A stretch of DNA of 17,387 bases from CAZCFB01 sp964511535 (GTDB lineage Bacteria > Myxococcota_A > Polyangia > GCA-2747355 > CAZCFB01), in assembly GCA_964511535.1 (NCBI GenBank), contig CAZEFW010000184.1:1-17387 (forward strand), read 5' to 3'. A program made the position numbers and the translations under genes. The notes under the pieces are model-generated. The model worked only from the letters and a program-made list of their open reading frames with translations. It had not been told where the DNA came from and searched no databases. How positions within the stretch are numbered: position 1 is the first letter of the stretch; each line of letters starts with the position of its first letter. This document shows positions 1-7,340 of this stretch, piece after piece.

Positions 1-754
1 CGATGAAGGCCGGGAAGATGCCGGCGATGATGATGTCCTTGAGCGCCATGGGCTGCCCCCGGGACACCGCCGCCGCCTTTGGCCGGGGGCGCTTGCCCTC
101 CGCCTCCAGCTCCTCCTCCTCCACCGGCTTGCGGAAGATGTTCTCGATGAAGCGCGCCGACATCATGCACAGCGAGTAGGGGATCACCAGCTGGATGATC
201 CAGGTGGGGATCGGCAGCACGCCCTCCTGGTCGCCGTACTCCTTGGACTCCTTGACCAGGTCCCAGGCGAATACCGCCAGGGTGACGCACAGCCCGGCCG
301 CGAAGACCTGGACGAAGAAGTTGGCGATGCGCGCCCCCTTGGGGGAGAGCACCCGCCCGGCCACGTCGATGGTGAGGTGCCTGCGCTCCTTGGTGGCCAC
401 GGATGAGCCGATGAAGCCGACCCAGATCATCAGGAAGAGGGCCAGCTTGGTGGCCCAGAACCAGCCGAGGTTTATGAACTCGAACCACCGGTCCAGGGCC
501 ACGATGAACACCAGCGAGGTCATCACCAGCAGCGCCACCACCAAAAACGCCTTCTCCACGAAGAGCATCACCCGGTCCACCACCCGGTACACAGCGCGGA
601 TGGCCGCCAGGGCGTGGCCCACGGCCATGATGATGAGGAAGACGGCCTGGAGCAGGATCATCCCGATGACCCACCAGGCCTTGGTCCAGACCCACTCGAT
701 GGGGTTGTAGATCTTGTCCCGCGTGAACAGGAGGCTTCGGTTTAAGGCGTTCAC
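1..754 (-). CDS. TRAP transporter small permease (DctQ/TatQ type), probably fused to the large permease; partial
   Basis: Inner-membrane subunit of a TRAP (Na+-coupled, binding-protein-dependent) carboxylate importer. The frame is open from a GTG at 754 to the left edge (251 codons seen). Its GTG overlaps the upstream synthetase stop by 4 nt, and a GAGGAGG lies 4 nt before it, so translation is coupled. Hydrophobic segments lie near residues 28-50, 66-87, 98-118, 145-164 and 184-202. The stretch MIWVGFIGSSVATKERRHL (residues 109-127) is the typical DctQ core, in which a small, polar loop follows the third helix. The segment at 28-50 is extra compared with a usual four-helix DctQ. After an acidic/basic linker (210-238) a new hydrophobic segment starts (239-251) at the edge, which fits a Q-M fusion. 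A plain DctQ with a long tail is the alternative. No binding protein follows, because it lies upstream in the same operon. Confidence 0.85.
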   Translation of the reverse strand, partial: MNALNRSLLFTRDKIYNPIEWVWTKAWWVIGMILLQAVFLIIMAVGHALAAIRAVYRVVDRVMLFVEKAFLVVALLVMTSLVFIVALDRWFEFINLGWFWATKLALFLMIWVGFIGSSVATKERRHLTIDVAGRVLSPKGARIANFFVQVFAAGLCVTLAVFAWDLVKESKEYGDQEGVLPIPTWIIQLVIPYSLCMMSARFIENIFRKPVEEEELEAEGKRPRPKAAAVSRGQPMALKDIIIAGIFPAFI

Positions 755-2646
755 ATGACCTCCTCGTCGTAGAGGCTGGCCAGCTCGTCCCAGTACTTCT
801 CGGTGACGACCTTGCGCTTCACCTTCAGGGTCGGGGTCAGCTCATCGCCGATCTCGAAGTCCTTCTCCACGATGACGAACTTCTTGATCGTCTCGTATGA
901 GGCGAGGTGGCGGTTCTTCTCCTGGATCACCCGATCCATCTTCGCCTTCACCTCCGGGTGAGCGCACAGATCGGCGAACTCGTCGTACTCAATCTCGTGG
1001 CGCTCGGCGTAGGAGGCAGCCTCGTCCGGGTCGAGGGTCAGCAGCGCAGTCAGGTACTTGCGGCGGTCGCCGTACACCATTATCTGGCTGATCATCGGGT
1101 GGGTCTTGACCAGGTTCTCGATGTTCTGGGGCGCCACGTTCTTGCCGCCGGACGTGACGATGAGGTCCTTCTTGCGGTCCGTGATCTTGAGGAAGCCGTC
1201 GCTGTCGATGACCCCGATGTCGCCGGTGTGAAACCAGCCGTCCGACTCCATGGCCTCGTCAGTGGCCTCCTGCCGCCTGTAGTAGCCCTTGAACACGTTG
1301 CGTCCCTTGAGCATCACCTCGCCGTCCTCGGCGATGCGTACGTCCACGCCGGGCAGGGCCCTGCCGACTGTCCCCAGGCGGAAGGCGTCGGGCGTGTTCA
1401 GATTGGACGCCGCCGTGTTCTCGGTCAGGCCGTACCCCTCCAGCACCAGGATGCCCGCCGACAGGAAGAACTGGGCGATCTCCTTGGACAGCGGGGCCCC
1501 GCCGGAGATGAAGAAGCGCAGGTTGCCGCCGAAGGTCTTCTTCAACTTGTTGAACACCAGCATCTCGGCCACCTGGTTGGGCCAGGCCAGCCAGGGCGGG
1601 ATGAACTTCTGCTGCTCGCGCAGGTCGGCCACCGCGCGGCCTGTCATCATGGCGAAGCCGAACAGCTGCTTCTTGAGCCGCGACCCGGCCGCCACGCCGG
1701 AGATCACCTTGTTGTAGACCTTCTCGTAGATGCGCGGCACCGAGAACATGAAGGTCGGCTTCACCTCTGCCAGGTTGTCCAGCAGCGCCTCGATGCTCTC
1801 GGCGAATGAGACCACGTACCCCATGCGCAGGGTGGCCAAAAAGCCCACCCGGGCGAAGATGTGCGCCATCGGCAAAAAGAGCAGGGTCTCGTCCGAAGCG
1901 TCCACGTGCAGGTTGTGCGACAGGGACTCCGCCTCGAACAGGATGCAGTCATGGCTCAGCATCGCGCCCTTGGGCCGGCCGGTGGTGCCCGACGTGTAGA
2001 CGATGGACGCCAGGTCGTGGGTGTCGCCCTGGCTGGCCTGCTCGCGCACAAGCCCTGGCACCGAGGCGAGCACCTCCTTGCCGTGGGAGAAGAGGCGCGG
2101 GATGGGCAGCACGAAGGTGTCCAGCTGCTCATCCTTGCGCGTTTCGCCCCCCGCCGGATCCCTGTACGGGTTCGGGAAGGGCGGCGCGTCGTCCTTGATC
2201 TTGCCGCTGATCAGCACCGCGTGCTTCAGGTCGGGCAGGGTCTCGCGGACCTGGTTCACCTTGGACAGCTGCTCGATGTCCTCGCAGAACACCACCTTGG
2301 CCCCGGCGTGATCCAGGATGTAGTGCACCTCGTCCGGCAGGTTCGACTGGTAGATCGGCACGGTCACGGCGCCGATGGCCAGGATCGCCTGGTCAGCCAC
2401 GGCCCACTCCCAGCGGGTGTTGGACAGGATGCACACCCGGTCGCCTTTCTCCACGCCCAGGGTCAGCAGCGCGGCGCCCAGCTGCTCGGCGCGCTTGCCG
2501 AACTCGGCCCAGGTGATGTCATTCCAGTCGTTGGCCTCCCGGTGCCGCATGGCCGGCCGGTCGTCGAAGTGGTCCACAGCCCGAAAGAACAGCTCGCCCA
2601 CTCTGGTGGGGGGCGGCTCCAGCCAGGACGCGTCGTTTTCGCTCAT
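751..2646 (-). CDS. Long-chain acyl-CoA synthetase (AMP-forming fatty acid-CoA ligase)
   Basis: ANL-superfamily enzyme that activates a carboxylic acid with ATP to an acyl-adenylate, then transfers the acyl group to CoA. It acts in the cytoplasm or at the inner face of the membrane. The 631 residues carry the P-loop YTSGTTGRPKG (217-227), a SGGAPL segment (381-386), GYGLTE (404-409), TGD (474-476), hinge DRKKD (490-494) and the C-terminal ELTPTLKVKR (602-611) with the lysine expected to help adenylation. The pattern and length match FadD15/ACSL-type long-chain synthetases. AGGGA lies 7 nt before the ATG. The gene sits between the TRAP binding-protein gene (81 bp upstream) and the TRAP permease (4-nt overlap downstream), so it is co-transcribed with the importer and may activate the imported acid. 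Substrate chain length cannot be read from the sequence. Confidence 0.95.
   Translation of the reverse strand: MSENDASWLEPPPTRVGELFFRAVDHFDDRPAMRHREANDWNDITWAEFGKRAEQLGAALLTLGVEKGDRVCILSNTRWEWAVADQAILAIGAVTVPIYQSNLPDEVHYILDHAGAKVVFCEDIEQLSKVNQVRETLPDLKHAVLISGKIKDDAPPFPNPYRDPAGGETRKDEQLDTFVLPIPRLFSHGKEVLASVPGLVREQASQGDTHDLASIVYTSGTTGRPKGAMLSHDCILFEAESLSHNLHVDASDETLLFLPMAHIFARVGFLATLRMGYVVSFAESIEALLDNLAEVKPTFMFSVPRIYEKVYNKVISGVAAGSRLKKQLFGFAMMTGRAVADLREQQKFIPPWLAWPNQVAEMLVFNKLKKTFGGNLRFFISGGAPLSKEIAQFFLSAGILVLEGYGLTENTAASNLNTPDAFRLGTVGRALPGVDVRIAEDGEVMLKGRNVFKGYYRRQEATDEAMESDGWFHTGDIGVIDSDGFLKITDRKKDLIVTSGGKNVAPQNIENLVKTHPMISQIMVYGDRRKYLTALLTLDPDEAASYAERHEIEYDEFADLCAHPEVKAKMDRVIQEKNRHLASYETIKKFVIVEKDFEIGDELTPTLKVKRKVVTEKYWDELASLYDEEVM
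759..765 (-). promoter_or_regulatory. Ribosome binding site of the TRAP permease gene
   Basis: GAGGAGG on the minus strand lies inside the last codons of the acyl-CoA synthetase gene, 4 nt before the GTG at 754. It decides the GTG start, because the next in-frame ATG is 30 codons further in and would delete the N-terminal part of the first membrane segment. Confidence 0.7.
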
Positions 2647-2654
2647 GTGATTTC

Positions 2655-2672
2655 CCTGTTTATGGGGACAGG
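2655..2672 (-). other. Small inverted repeat next to the acyl-CoA synthetase start
   Basis: CCTGT and ACAGG (5-bp stem, 8-nt loop) lie just before the synthetase ATG. The proximal arm overlaps the AGGGA ribosome binding site. If it forms in the mRNA it could mask that site. The stem is short and may be chance. Confidence 0.3.
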
Positions 2673-2689
2673 ATGGCTTGGGGGAACCA

Positions 2690-2708
2690 GGACCCTTCGC
2701 GCGGGTCC
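2690..2708 (-). other. Intercistronic hairpin after the TRAP binding-protein gene
   Basis: A perfect 6-bp inverted repeat, GGACCC and GGGTCC with a 7-nt loop, lies 19 nt downstream of the binding-protein stop codon. No T-run follows on the minus strand, so it does not look like an intrinsic terminator. A stem here could block 3'-to-5' RNA decay and leave more binding-protein message than permease message, as is known in other binding-protein-dependent transport operons. This role is inferred. Confidence 0.45.
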
Positions 2709-2727
2709 CGCCCCTGCAACGAACGTG

Positions 2728-3753
2728 TTACTTGCGGTACTTGGCCAGCGCCCTCTTCACCTTGGCCAGCAGGGCCTTGCCCACCTTATCCTCGAACTCC
2801 TTGTGCACCTTCGCGCACCTGGCCGCTAGCTGGTCACGCACGCCCTTGGGCATGTCGGTGACCTTGATCTTGGCGTCCTTGAAGATCTTGATCAGGTCCG
2901 GACGGATCTTGCGAACCCCGTCGCGGCCGGCCTTGGTCTCGGCCTTCTCGTCGCCCAGCACCACCTTGCGCAGGTCCGGCGGGAGCTTGTCCATGAACTT
3001 CTTGGAGTACATGATCACCGCGGGCTGGTAGATGTGCCGCGAGATGGTGTAGTGCTTGATCCCCTCGTGCCAGCCGGCGGCGGAGGCGAACAGCAGGGTG
3101 TTGTCGAAGCCGTCGACCATGCCGGTCTTCAGCGCGCCGAGCACCTCGGGCACCGGGATCGACTCGGCCTGCACGCCCAGGGCCTTGTACATGGCCAGGT
3201 GAACCGGCGACTCCTGGGAGCGCATCTTCGACTTCTGCAGGTCGGCCAGGGTGTTCAGCGGCTTCTTGCTGCCGAAGTTTCGCCAGCCGTTCTCGTGCCA
3301 CTGGGCCATGACGAACTTCTTCTTGGCCAGGATCTTGACGTAGTCGTCGTGCACCACGGTGTCGAGGATGTGGTCCACCTCCTTGGCGCTGCGAAACAGG
3401 AACGGGAGCTCGAGCAACATCAGCTCGGGCATGCCGGCGCCCTCGGCCACCGCGGCGGTGGTGCCGCCCCAGCCCTGAACCCGGCCTCGGCGCAGGGCGC
3501 GCACGGTCTCGACCTCGCCGCCCATGGTGCCGCCCACGAACACCTTCACCTTGATGCGGCCCTTGCTCTCCTTGTTGATGCGCTTGGCGATGCGCTTGAG
3601 CTGCTTGGCCCAGGGGGTCCCGTCCGGAGCCACGGTGACGAACTTGAGCTTGAACTCGGCCTTCGCCTGGGCGGGCGAGGCGGTAAAGAGGAGCGCCAGC
3701 ATCGTCGCGCCGATTCCGAGGCCGCGCAGCCAGAGCAGGGGTGAGCTTTTCAT
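2728..3753 (-). CDS. TRAP transporter substrate-binding protein (DctP/TatP type)
   Basis: Periplasmic solute-binding subunit that delivers ligand to the TRAP permease. The 341 residues start with a Sec signal peptide (positive start, hydrophobic 11-26, likely cleavage after AQA at 28-30). The mature part shows the DctP fold signatures: GTPWAKQLKRIAKRI (45-59), LPFLFRSAKEVD (116-127), MRSQESPVH with Arg178 in the place of the family's carboxylate-clamping arginine, and VLGALKTGMVDGFDNTL (204-220). AGGAGA lies 6 nt before the ATG. The gene is second in the operon, 87 bp after the TatT gene, which makes it a TatP-like partner of a TPR protein. The retained arginine argues for a carboxylate ligand. 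The C-terminus is very Lys-rich. Confidence 0.92.
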   Translation of the reverse strand: MKSSPLLWLRGLGIGATMLALLFTASPAQAKAEFKLKFVTVAPDGTPWAKQLKRIAKRINKESKGRIKVKVFVGGTMGGEVETVRALRRGRVQGWGGTTAAVAEGAGMPELMLLELPFLFRSAKEVDHILDTVVHDDYVKILAKKKFVMAQWHENGWRNFGSKKPLNTLADLQKSKMRSQESPVHLAMYKALGVQAESIPVPEVLGALKTGMVDGFDNTLLFASAAGWHEGIKHYTISRHIYQPAVIMYSKKFMDKLPPDLRKVVLGDEKAETKAGRDGVRKIRPDLIKIFKDAKIKVTDMPKGVRDQLAARCAKVHKEFEDKVGKALLAKVKRALAKYRK

Positions 3754-3790
3754 GATCGTTCTCCTGTATTCGTCGTGGAACCTTTTAGGA

Positions 3791-3829
3791 CGAAGCCCCG
3801 GTCCCGGGGATTCAACCGCGTCGGCTTCG
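3791..3829 (-). other. Nested inverted repeats between the TatT and TatP genes
   Basis: CGAAGCC (3791-3797) pairs with GGCTTCG (3823-3829). Inside lies a tight GC palindrome, CCCCGG and CCGGGG (3796-3809). The two stems share two bases, so they are alternatives or a partly branched fold. No T-run follows, and the structure sits inside an operon, so an attenuation or RNA-stability role is possible but unproven. Confidence 0.4.
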
Positions 3830-3840
3830 GGGAGGCCGCG

Positions 3841-4749
3841 CTACTCGTCAAAGAGGTCGTCGATCTGCTTGAGCAGCTCGGCCGCCTTCTTCTGGGAGAG
3901 CACCTGCATCGCGTAAACGTCGGGCAGCACCTTGGGGTCCCCGGCGATGACCTCCTCCAGGACCTTCTTGAACAGCGCCCGATCCTGCTTCTTGGTGGCG
4001 TAGTACTGGGCCATGGTCACCTTGGTGCCGAAGTAGTCCGGGGCGATCTTCATGGAGGCGTCGTAGTGCTGCTTGGCCTTGTTCAGGTCGCCGCCGGCGA
4101 AGGACGGCGCCTTGGCGTAGAAGGCGAGCAGGCCGCGGTGGCCGGCGCCGTAGTAGTACTTCTCGTCCAGCTCGGCCACCCGGGAGACGAACGCCTTGAG
4201 CTTGCCCTTGTTGGCGAGCACGGTGGTGAAGCCCTGCATGACCGACCACTTGCCCAGGTTGGCGTACGCCCAGTAGATGCCGCGCACGTCCTCCTTGGTG
4301 CACACCGACAGCGCCTCGTCGTCGTTGACCTCGGCGGCGATCTTCTCGCGGAACTTGGGGTTCAGCCCCATCATGCGCTCGCCCCAGCGGGCGCCCTCGT
4401 CGTAGGCGGCGAGGATCGCTTCCTTGGTCTTGGCGTAGCCGTAGGCGTGCAGGTAGTAGCCGCGGGTCAGCCGGGCCAGGGCGTCCCGATGGTCGGGATT
4501 GAGCTTGACCACTTCCTTGTACAGGGCCAGGGCCTCCAGCAGCTTGGCGGGGCTGTGGCGCTTGGCCCAGAGCTCCTCGGCCTTCTTGAAGGCCACGGCC
4601 GCCGGATCCTCGGCGCCAACCGGCGCGGGCTTGGCCGCCTCTTTCTTTACCGCATCGCCTGTCTCGAGGTACGCGCTCTGCCTGCTGGCGCCGCACCCGG
4701 CAAGGATCCCCACGATGATGAACACTGACAAAGCCCTGGTGGCTCGCAT
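3841..4749 (-). CDS. TatT-type TPR lipoprotein associated with a TRAP transporter
   Basis: Predicted periplasm-facing lipoprotein that partners the TRAP binding protein, as described for the TatT/TatP pair of Treponema pallidum. The start at 4749 was chosen over an upstream one at 4863 because it gives a short signal peptide with lipobox LAGC (Cys19), has AGAGG about 8 nt upstream, and follows a good promoter. The 302 residues are almost wholly helical. They hold TPR-like helix pairs: residues about 53-100 (EELWAKRHSPAKLLEALALY, then KLNPDHRDALARL), a WAYANLGKW segment near the middle, and YFGTKVTMAQYYATKKQD with the following helices toward the C-terminus. These are recognisable as the TRAP T-component family. 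The binding-protein gene follows by 87 bp. The family call rests on pattern and context together. Confidence 0.85.
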   Translation of the reverse strand: MRATRALSVFIIVGILAGCGASRQSAYLETGDAVKKEAAKPAPVGAEDPAAVAFKKAEELWAKRHSPAKLLEALALYKEVVKLNPDHRDALARLTRGYYLHAYGYAKTKEAILAAYDEGARWGERMMGLNPKFREKIAAEVNDDEALSVCTKEDVRGIYWAYANLGKWSVMQGFTTVLANKGKLKAFVSRVAELDEKYYYGAGHRGLLAFYAKAPSFAGGDLNKAKQHYDASMKIAPDYFGTKVTMAQYYATKKQDRALFKKVLEEVIAGDPKVLPDVYAMQVLSQKKAAELLKQIDDLFDE

Positions 4750-4782
4750 CTTCCGACCTCTCTCGTTGTAAATGGGACAAGA

Positions 4783-4811
4783 AACATAGCTACAGTGGTA
4801 TGGGCGGTCAA
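4783..4811 (-). promoter_or_regulatory. Sigma-70-like promoter of the tatT-tatP-synthetase-permease operon
   Basis: On the minus strand TTGACC (4811-4806) is followed by exactly 17 bp and TATGTT (4788-4783). This matches five of six and four of six bases of the -35 and -10 consensus. Transcription would start near 4776, giving a leader of about 27 nt before the tatT ATG. It separates the TRAP operon from the membrane-protein gene upstream. Confidence 0.65.
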
Positions 4812-4830
4812 GGACGGGTTGAGGCCCTTT

Positions 4831-4883
4831 CGGCTCCCGGCTCCCGCCCGGGTGCCCCACCACCGACTCCCGAATCCCGACTA
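4831..4883 (-). repeat. Heptamer tandem tract at the end of the GT-C-like gene
   Basis: On the plus strand three consecutive 7-mers, CCGACTC, CCGAATC and CCGACTA, occupy 4863-4883. The last contains the complement of the gene's TAG stop. A second pair, CGGCTCC twice (4831-4844), follows after 18 intervening bases of similar composition. The tract therefore begins at the stop codon and runs downstream of the minus-strand gene. There are no spacers, so it is not a CRISPR array. Confidence 0.7.
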
Positions 4884-6563
4884 CTCCCCCGGATCCACGT
4901 CCATGTGCTTCAGCTCGCTCTTTTCGAACTGATCTCCCACACGATCAGGAGGCAGCGGCGGCGGGGTCTGCTTGATCAGGGCGTCGAGGCCATCTTCCGC
5001 CGCGCTTTCCGATCCGTGACGCGGGTGCGGGACCGCGCGCCTCTGCTCGGTTGTGCGGCGCTCCCACACCAGCGCATCGCCGAGCACCCCGAGGGTCTCG
5101 AAGCCCGCATCCCAGGCGTCCAGGTCGAGCCACGCGCGCCGCTCCTCCGGCGCGTAGTGGTCCAGGTGGACCAGGATGGTCCGGGCGCCGCTTCGCCGCA
5201 GGAACGCCAGGCACGCCTCGCCCGGGCAGCGACCTGCGGCAGCCAGCAGCTTGTCCTGTCCCGGGGCGCGCCACCGGCCCGGGCCGCCCAGCTTGGGCCG
5301 CCAGTGCAGCGGCTGGTGGCCCAGGGTCCAGCTGTCGCTGGGCGGACCCACGGGCAGCTCCAGCACGGGGCCCTGGTGCTTGCTCCGGCCCAGGTAGCTG
5401 TAGGCCCCCGGGCCGCTACCCGCTGGCGCGAAGACCTCGCCGCCCTGATCGGGCATCCAGTAGTCCAGGTTCACCGCCGCCACCAGCGCCGCCAGCAGCA
5501 GCAGCCGCACCGGGCGCAACGAGCCGAGCTTTAGCCTGGACGCCGCGGCCACGGCCACGCCGCCGCAGGCCGACAGGCCGGCGAGCAGCACCACCGCCAG
5601 GTGCTCCGGCGCAGCCAGCGCCAGGGCCAGGGCAGCCAGGGTCGCCGCGATGGTCCTGCCGGCGGCCTCGCCCCCCCGGCGGGCAGGCCCGATGGAGAGC
5701 AGCACCAGCGCCAGGGCCAGCAGCGGCAGCGTTACCCCCGGAGTGGTCCACCGCGCCTGGTCTGCCGCGGCCGCGGCGGGGCCCGACAGCAGAGGGGTCA
5801 GCAGCGCGGCCAGCCCCAGGGCGAGCAGGAGCATCGCCCCCAACAGCCCGATCCGGGCGGCCCTGTCCAACCGAAGGCTGGCCAGCTGGCCGGTCACCGC
5901 GCGGTGCAACACCAGCGCCACCCCGAAGAGGATGAACCCGGCCGCCAGCCAGGCCGAGAAGGTGGCCTGGAGCAGCATGGCCAGCCCGGCCCCCCAGACA
6001 TGGCGCCCCCGGCCTCCCTGCAGGAACCGCTCGAGCAGGTGCAGCGCCAGCAAACCAGCCCAGGCTGCCCCCTGGGTCATGCCGGCCAGCAGGTCCCACT
6101 GGGCCGGGTTGAACGCGAAGAGCAGCCCCGCCGCCGCCCCGCCCAGCCCGGAACCGGACAGAGTGCGCACCAGCAGGAACATGCAGTACGCCGAGAGGAT
6201 GAACCCGGCCATCACCACCAGGTTGGTGGCCAGCACCGGCCCCGCGCCCATTGCCCGCGCGGGCGCGTAAACCAGCAGGTTCCCCAGGGGCGGATCCACC
6301 AGCGCCAGCGCACCCTTCAGCGGGTGGAACACCGGCGGGTCCCAGACTGACAGCCCGGGCGTGAGCAGCGCGTGTTCGAGCCAGGCCATCAGCCAGTGGC
6401 CGTCGAGGCTGGAGCCGAGGTTGAACAGGCTGCCTCGCAGGTCGAGCACGTATGCCGACGGCCCCTGCAGCACGAAGAGCCCGGCCGCGAGCGCAGGGAC
6501 CACCAGGTGCCAGGCGAGGGTACGCCAGGTCCGGCGCGGCGCAGATCTGTCCTTCGAGCCCAT
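4881..6563 (-). CDS. Multi-pass membrane protein, GT-C/YfhO-like
   Basis: Function unknown; resembles the large group of GT-C-fold or YfhO-like integral membrane proteins, some of which transfer sugars from polyprenyl-phosphate donors on the periplasmic face. The ATG at 6563 gives 560 residues and has GGGG 7 nt upstream; a GTG at 6569 is possible. About ten hydrophobic segments span residues 15-365. Family-like marks are SLDGHWLMAWLEHALL (52-67), with Asp54 in the position of the GT-C first-loop acidic residue, WDPPVFHPL (74-82) and FAFNPAQWDLLAG (149-161). From about 372 a soluble periplasmic domain follows, with VLELPVGPP and ARTILVHLDHYAPEERRAW, then a charged tail. It follows the small lipoprotein gene by 48 bp, so the two are probably co-transcribed. 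No donor or acceptor can be named. Confidence 0.7.
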   Translation of the reverse strand: MGSKDRSAPRRTWRTLAWHLVVPALAAGLFVLQGPSAYVLDLRGSLFNLGSSLDGHWLMAWLEHALLTPGLSVWDPPVFHPLKGALALVDPPLGNLLVYAPARAMGAGPVLATNLVVMAGFILSAYCMFLLVRTLSGSGLGGAAAGLLFAFNPAQWDLLAGMTQGAAWAGLLALHLLERFLQGGRGRHVWGAGLAMLLQATFSAWLAAGFILFGVALVLHRAVTGQLASLRLDRAARIGLLGAMLLLALGLAALLTPLLSGPAAAAADQARWTTPGVTLPLLALALVLLSIGPARRGGEAAGRTIAATLAALALALAAPEHLAVVLLAGLSACGGVAVAAASRLKLGSLRPVRLLLLAALVAAVNLDYWMPDQGGEVFAPAGSGPGAYSYLGRSKHQGPVLELPVGPPSDSWTLGHQPLHWRPKLGGPGRWRAPGQDKLLAAAGRCPGEACLAFLRRSGARTILVHLDHYAPEERRAWLDLDAWDAGFETLGVLGDALVWERRTTEQRRAVPHPRHGSESAAEDGLDALIKQTPPPLPPDRVGDQFEKSELKHMDVDPGE

Positions 6564-6611
6564 GGTCACGCCCCAGGCTAATCCCAGTTGATCTCGCGGG
6601 GTAGTTTTCTG

Positions 6612-7268
6612 CTACCTGAGCTCGTCGCCGATATGCTTGCCCCGGTCGCGCACCTCGCGCTCGGGCTTGAATGAGACCAGGGAGAAGCCGATCAGGTTGA
6701 TGCGCACCGCCATGATCCACGGGTCCTGGTGCGCCTTGTCCGGCGAGAGGTCCCGCGCGACCCAGAAGTCCAGCGCGGCGCGGTAGTTGAAGGCGGTGGC
6801 GATGCCGATGGACGCCTCAAGAGCCGGGGTCCAGCGGTTGGTGGAGGCGGCCGTCCACTGCAGCCCTGCCGCGCCCACCTTGATGTACGGCTTGAGCGCC
6901 CATGAGGCCACCGGCTGGTAGATCAGCCCGCCCGACAGGAACCAGCCGGGCGTCAAGCCGCTCGGCTCCGACGCCTTGAACATCGGCACCGAGGCGTGCA
7001 GGTAGCCGCCCAGGGCCAGGGAGTAGAACAGGTTGATGTCCACCGCCTCCAGGCCCGCGCCCCAGTCGCCGGTGGGGAAGAAGCCGATGTCGATGCCCGC
7101 CAGGTTCATCTCCAGGTTGAACCCGTCGTAAGGGGCCAGGTAGCGATAGGTCTCCGCCAGGTCCACCTTACGGAAGTACTTGCTCTGGAAATCGCAGGCA
7201 GCGAGGCTGAGCAGGAGGAGCGCACCGACAAGGAGCCGGGCGATTATGACGCGGCGTGCAGGGAGCAC
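6612..7268 (-). CDS. Hypothetical lipoprotein
   Basis: No family recognised. The 218-residue product begins at a GTG with only a weak AGG upstream; no other start keeps the signal peptide. Residues 7-25 form a hydrophobic segment ending in the lipobox LAAC (Cys25), so it is expected to be lipid-anchored outside the inner membrane. The mature part is rich in aromatic and glycine residues in alternating patterns (for example INLFYSLALGGYLHASVPMF), and KPYIKVGAAGLQW is strand-like. This suggests beta structure, possibly a small barrel or sandwich. No catalytic motif is visible. It lies upstream of the GT-C-like gene in the same direction and diverges from the HEAT gene across a 72-bp gap in which I see no convincing promoter. 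Confidence 0.75.
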   Translation of the reverse strand: MLPARRVIIARLLVGALLLLSLAACDFQSKYFRKVDLAETYRYLAPYDGFNLEMNLAGIDIGFFPTGDWGAGLEAVDINLFYSLALGGYLHASVPMFKASEPSGLTPGWFLSGGLIYQPVASWALKPYIKVGAAGLQWTAASTNRWTPALEASIGIATAFNYRAALDFWVARDLSPDKAHQDPWIMAVRINLIGFSLVSFKPEREVRDRGKHIGDELR

Positions 7269-7340
7269 GGATTCAGCCTACCATAGCCGCGCACGGGGTG
7301 TACTTATTTGAAACTCCACCGTGTAATGAGGATTCAGTAG

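Noticed and set aside
907..2829. Long open frames antisense to the acyl-CoA synthetase and other genes (for example 907-1809, 1861-2829, 5601-6350, 8461-9114, 9588-10487).
   Set aside because: They are mirror frames expected in high-GC DNA, with low-complexity translations and no domain-like motifs, opposite well-supported genes.
3791..3829. Intrinsic terminator between the TatT and TatP genes.
   Set aside because: GC-rich stems are present but no T-run follows on the transcribed strand, and the genes belong together functionally.
4750..4863. N-terminal extension of the TatT-like protein to 4863.
   Set aside because: It would cover the promoter and put 38 polar residues before the signal peptide. 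The ATG at 4749 has a ribosome binding site.
7269..7340. Divergent promoter pair with a repeated GGATTCAG (7269-7276 and 7330-7337).
   Set aside because: The two copies are only 8 bp long and I could not place convincing -35/-10 pairs for either gene.
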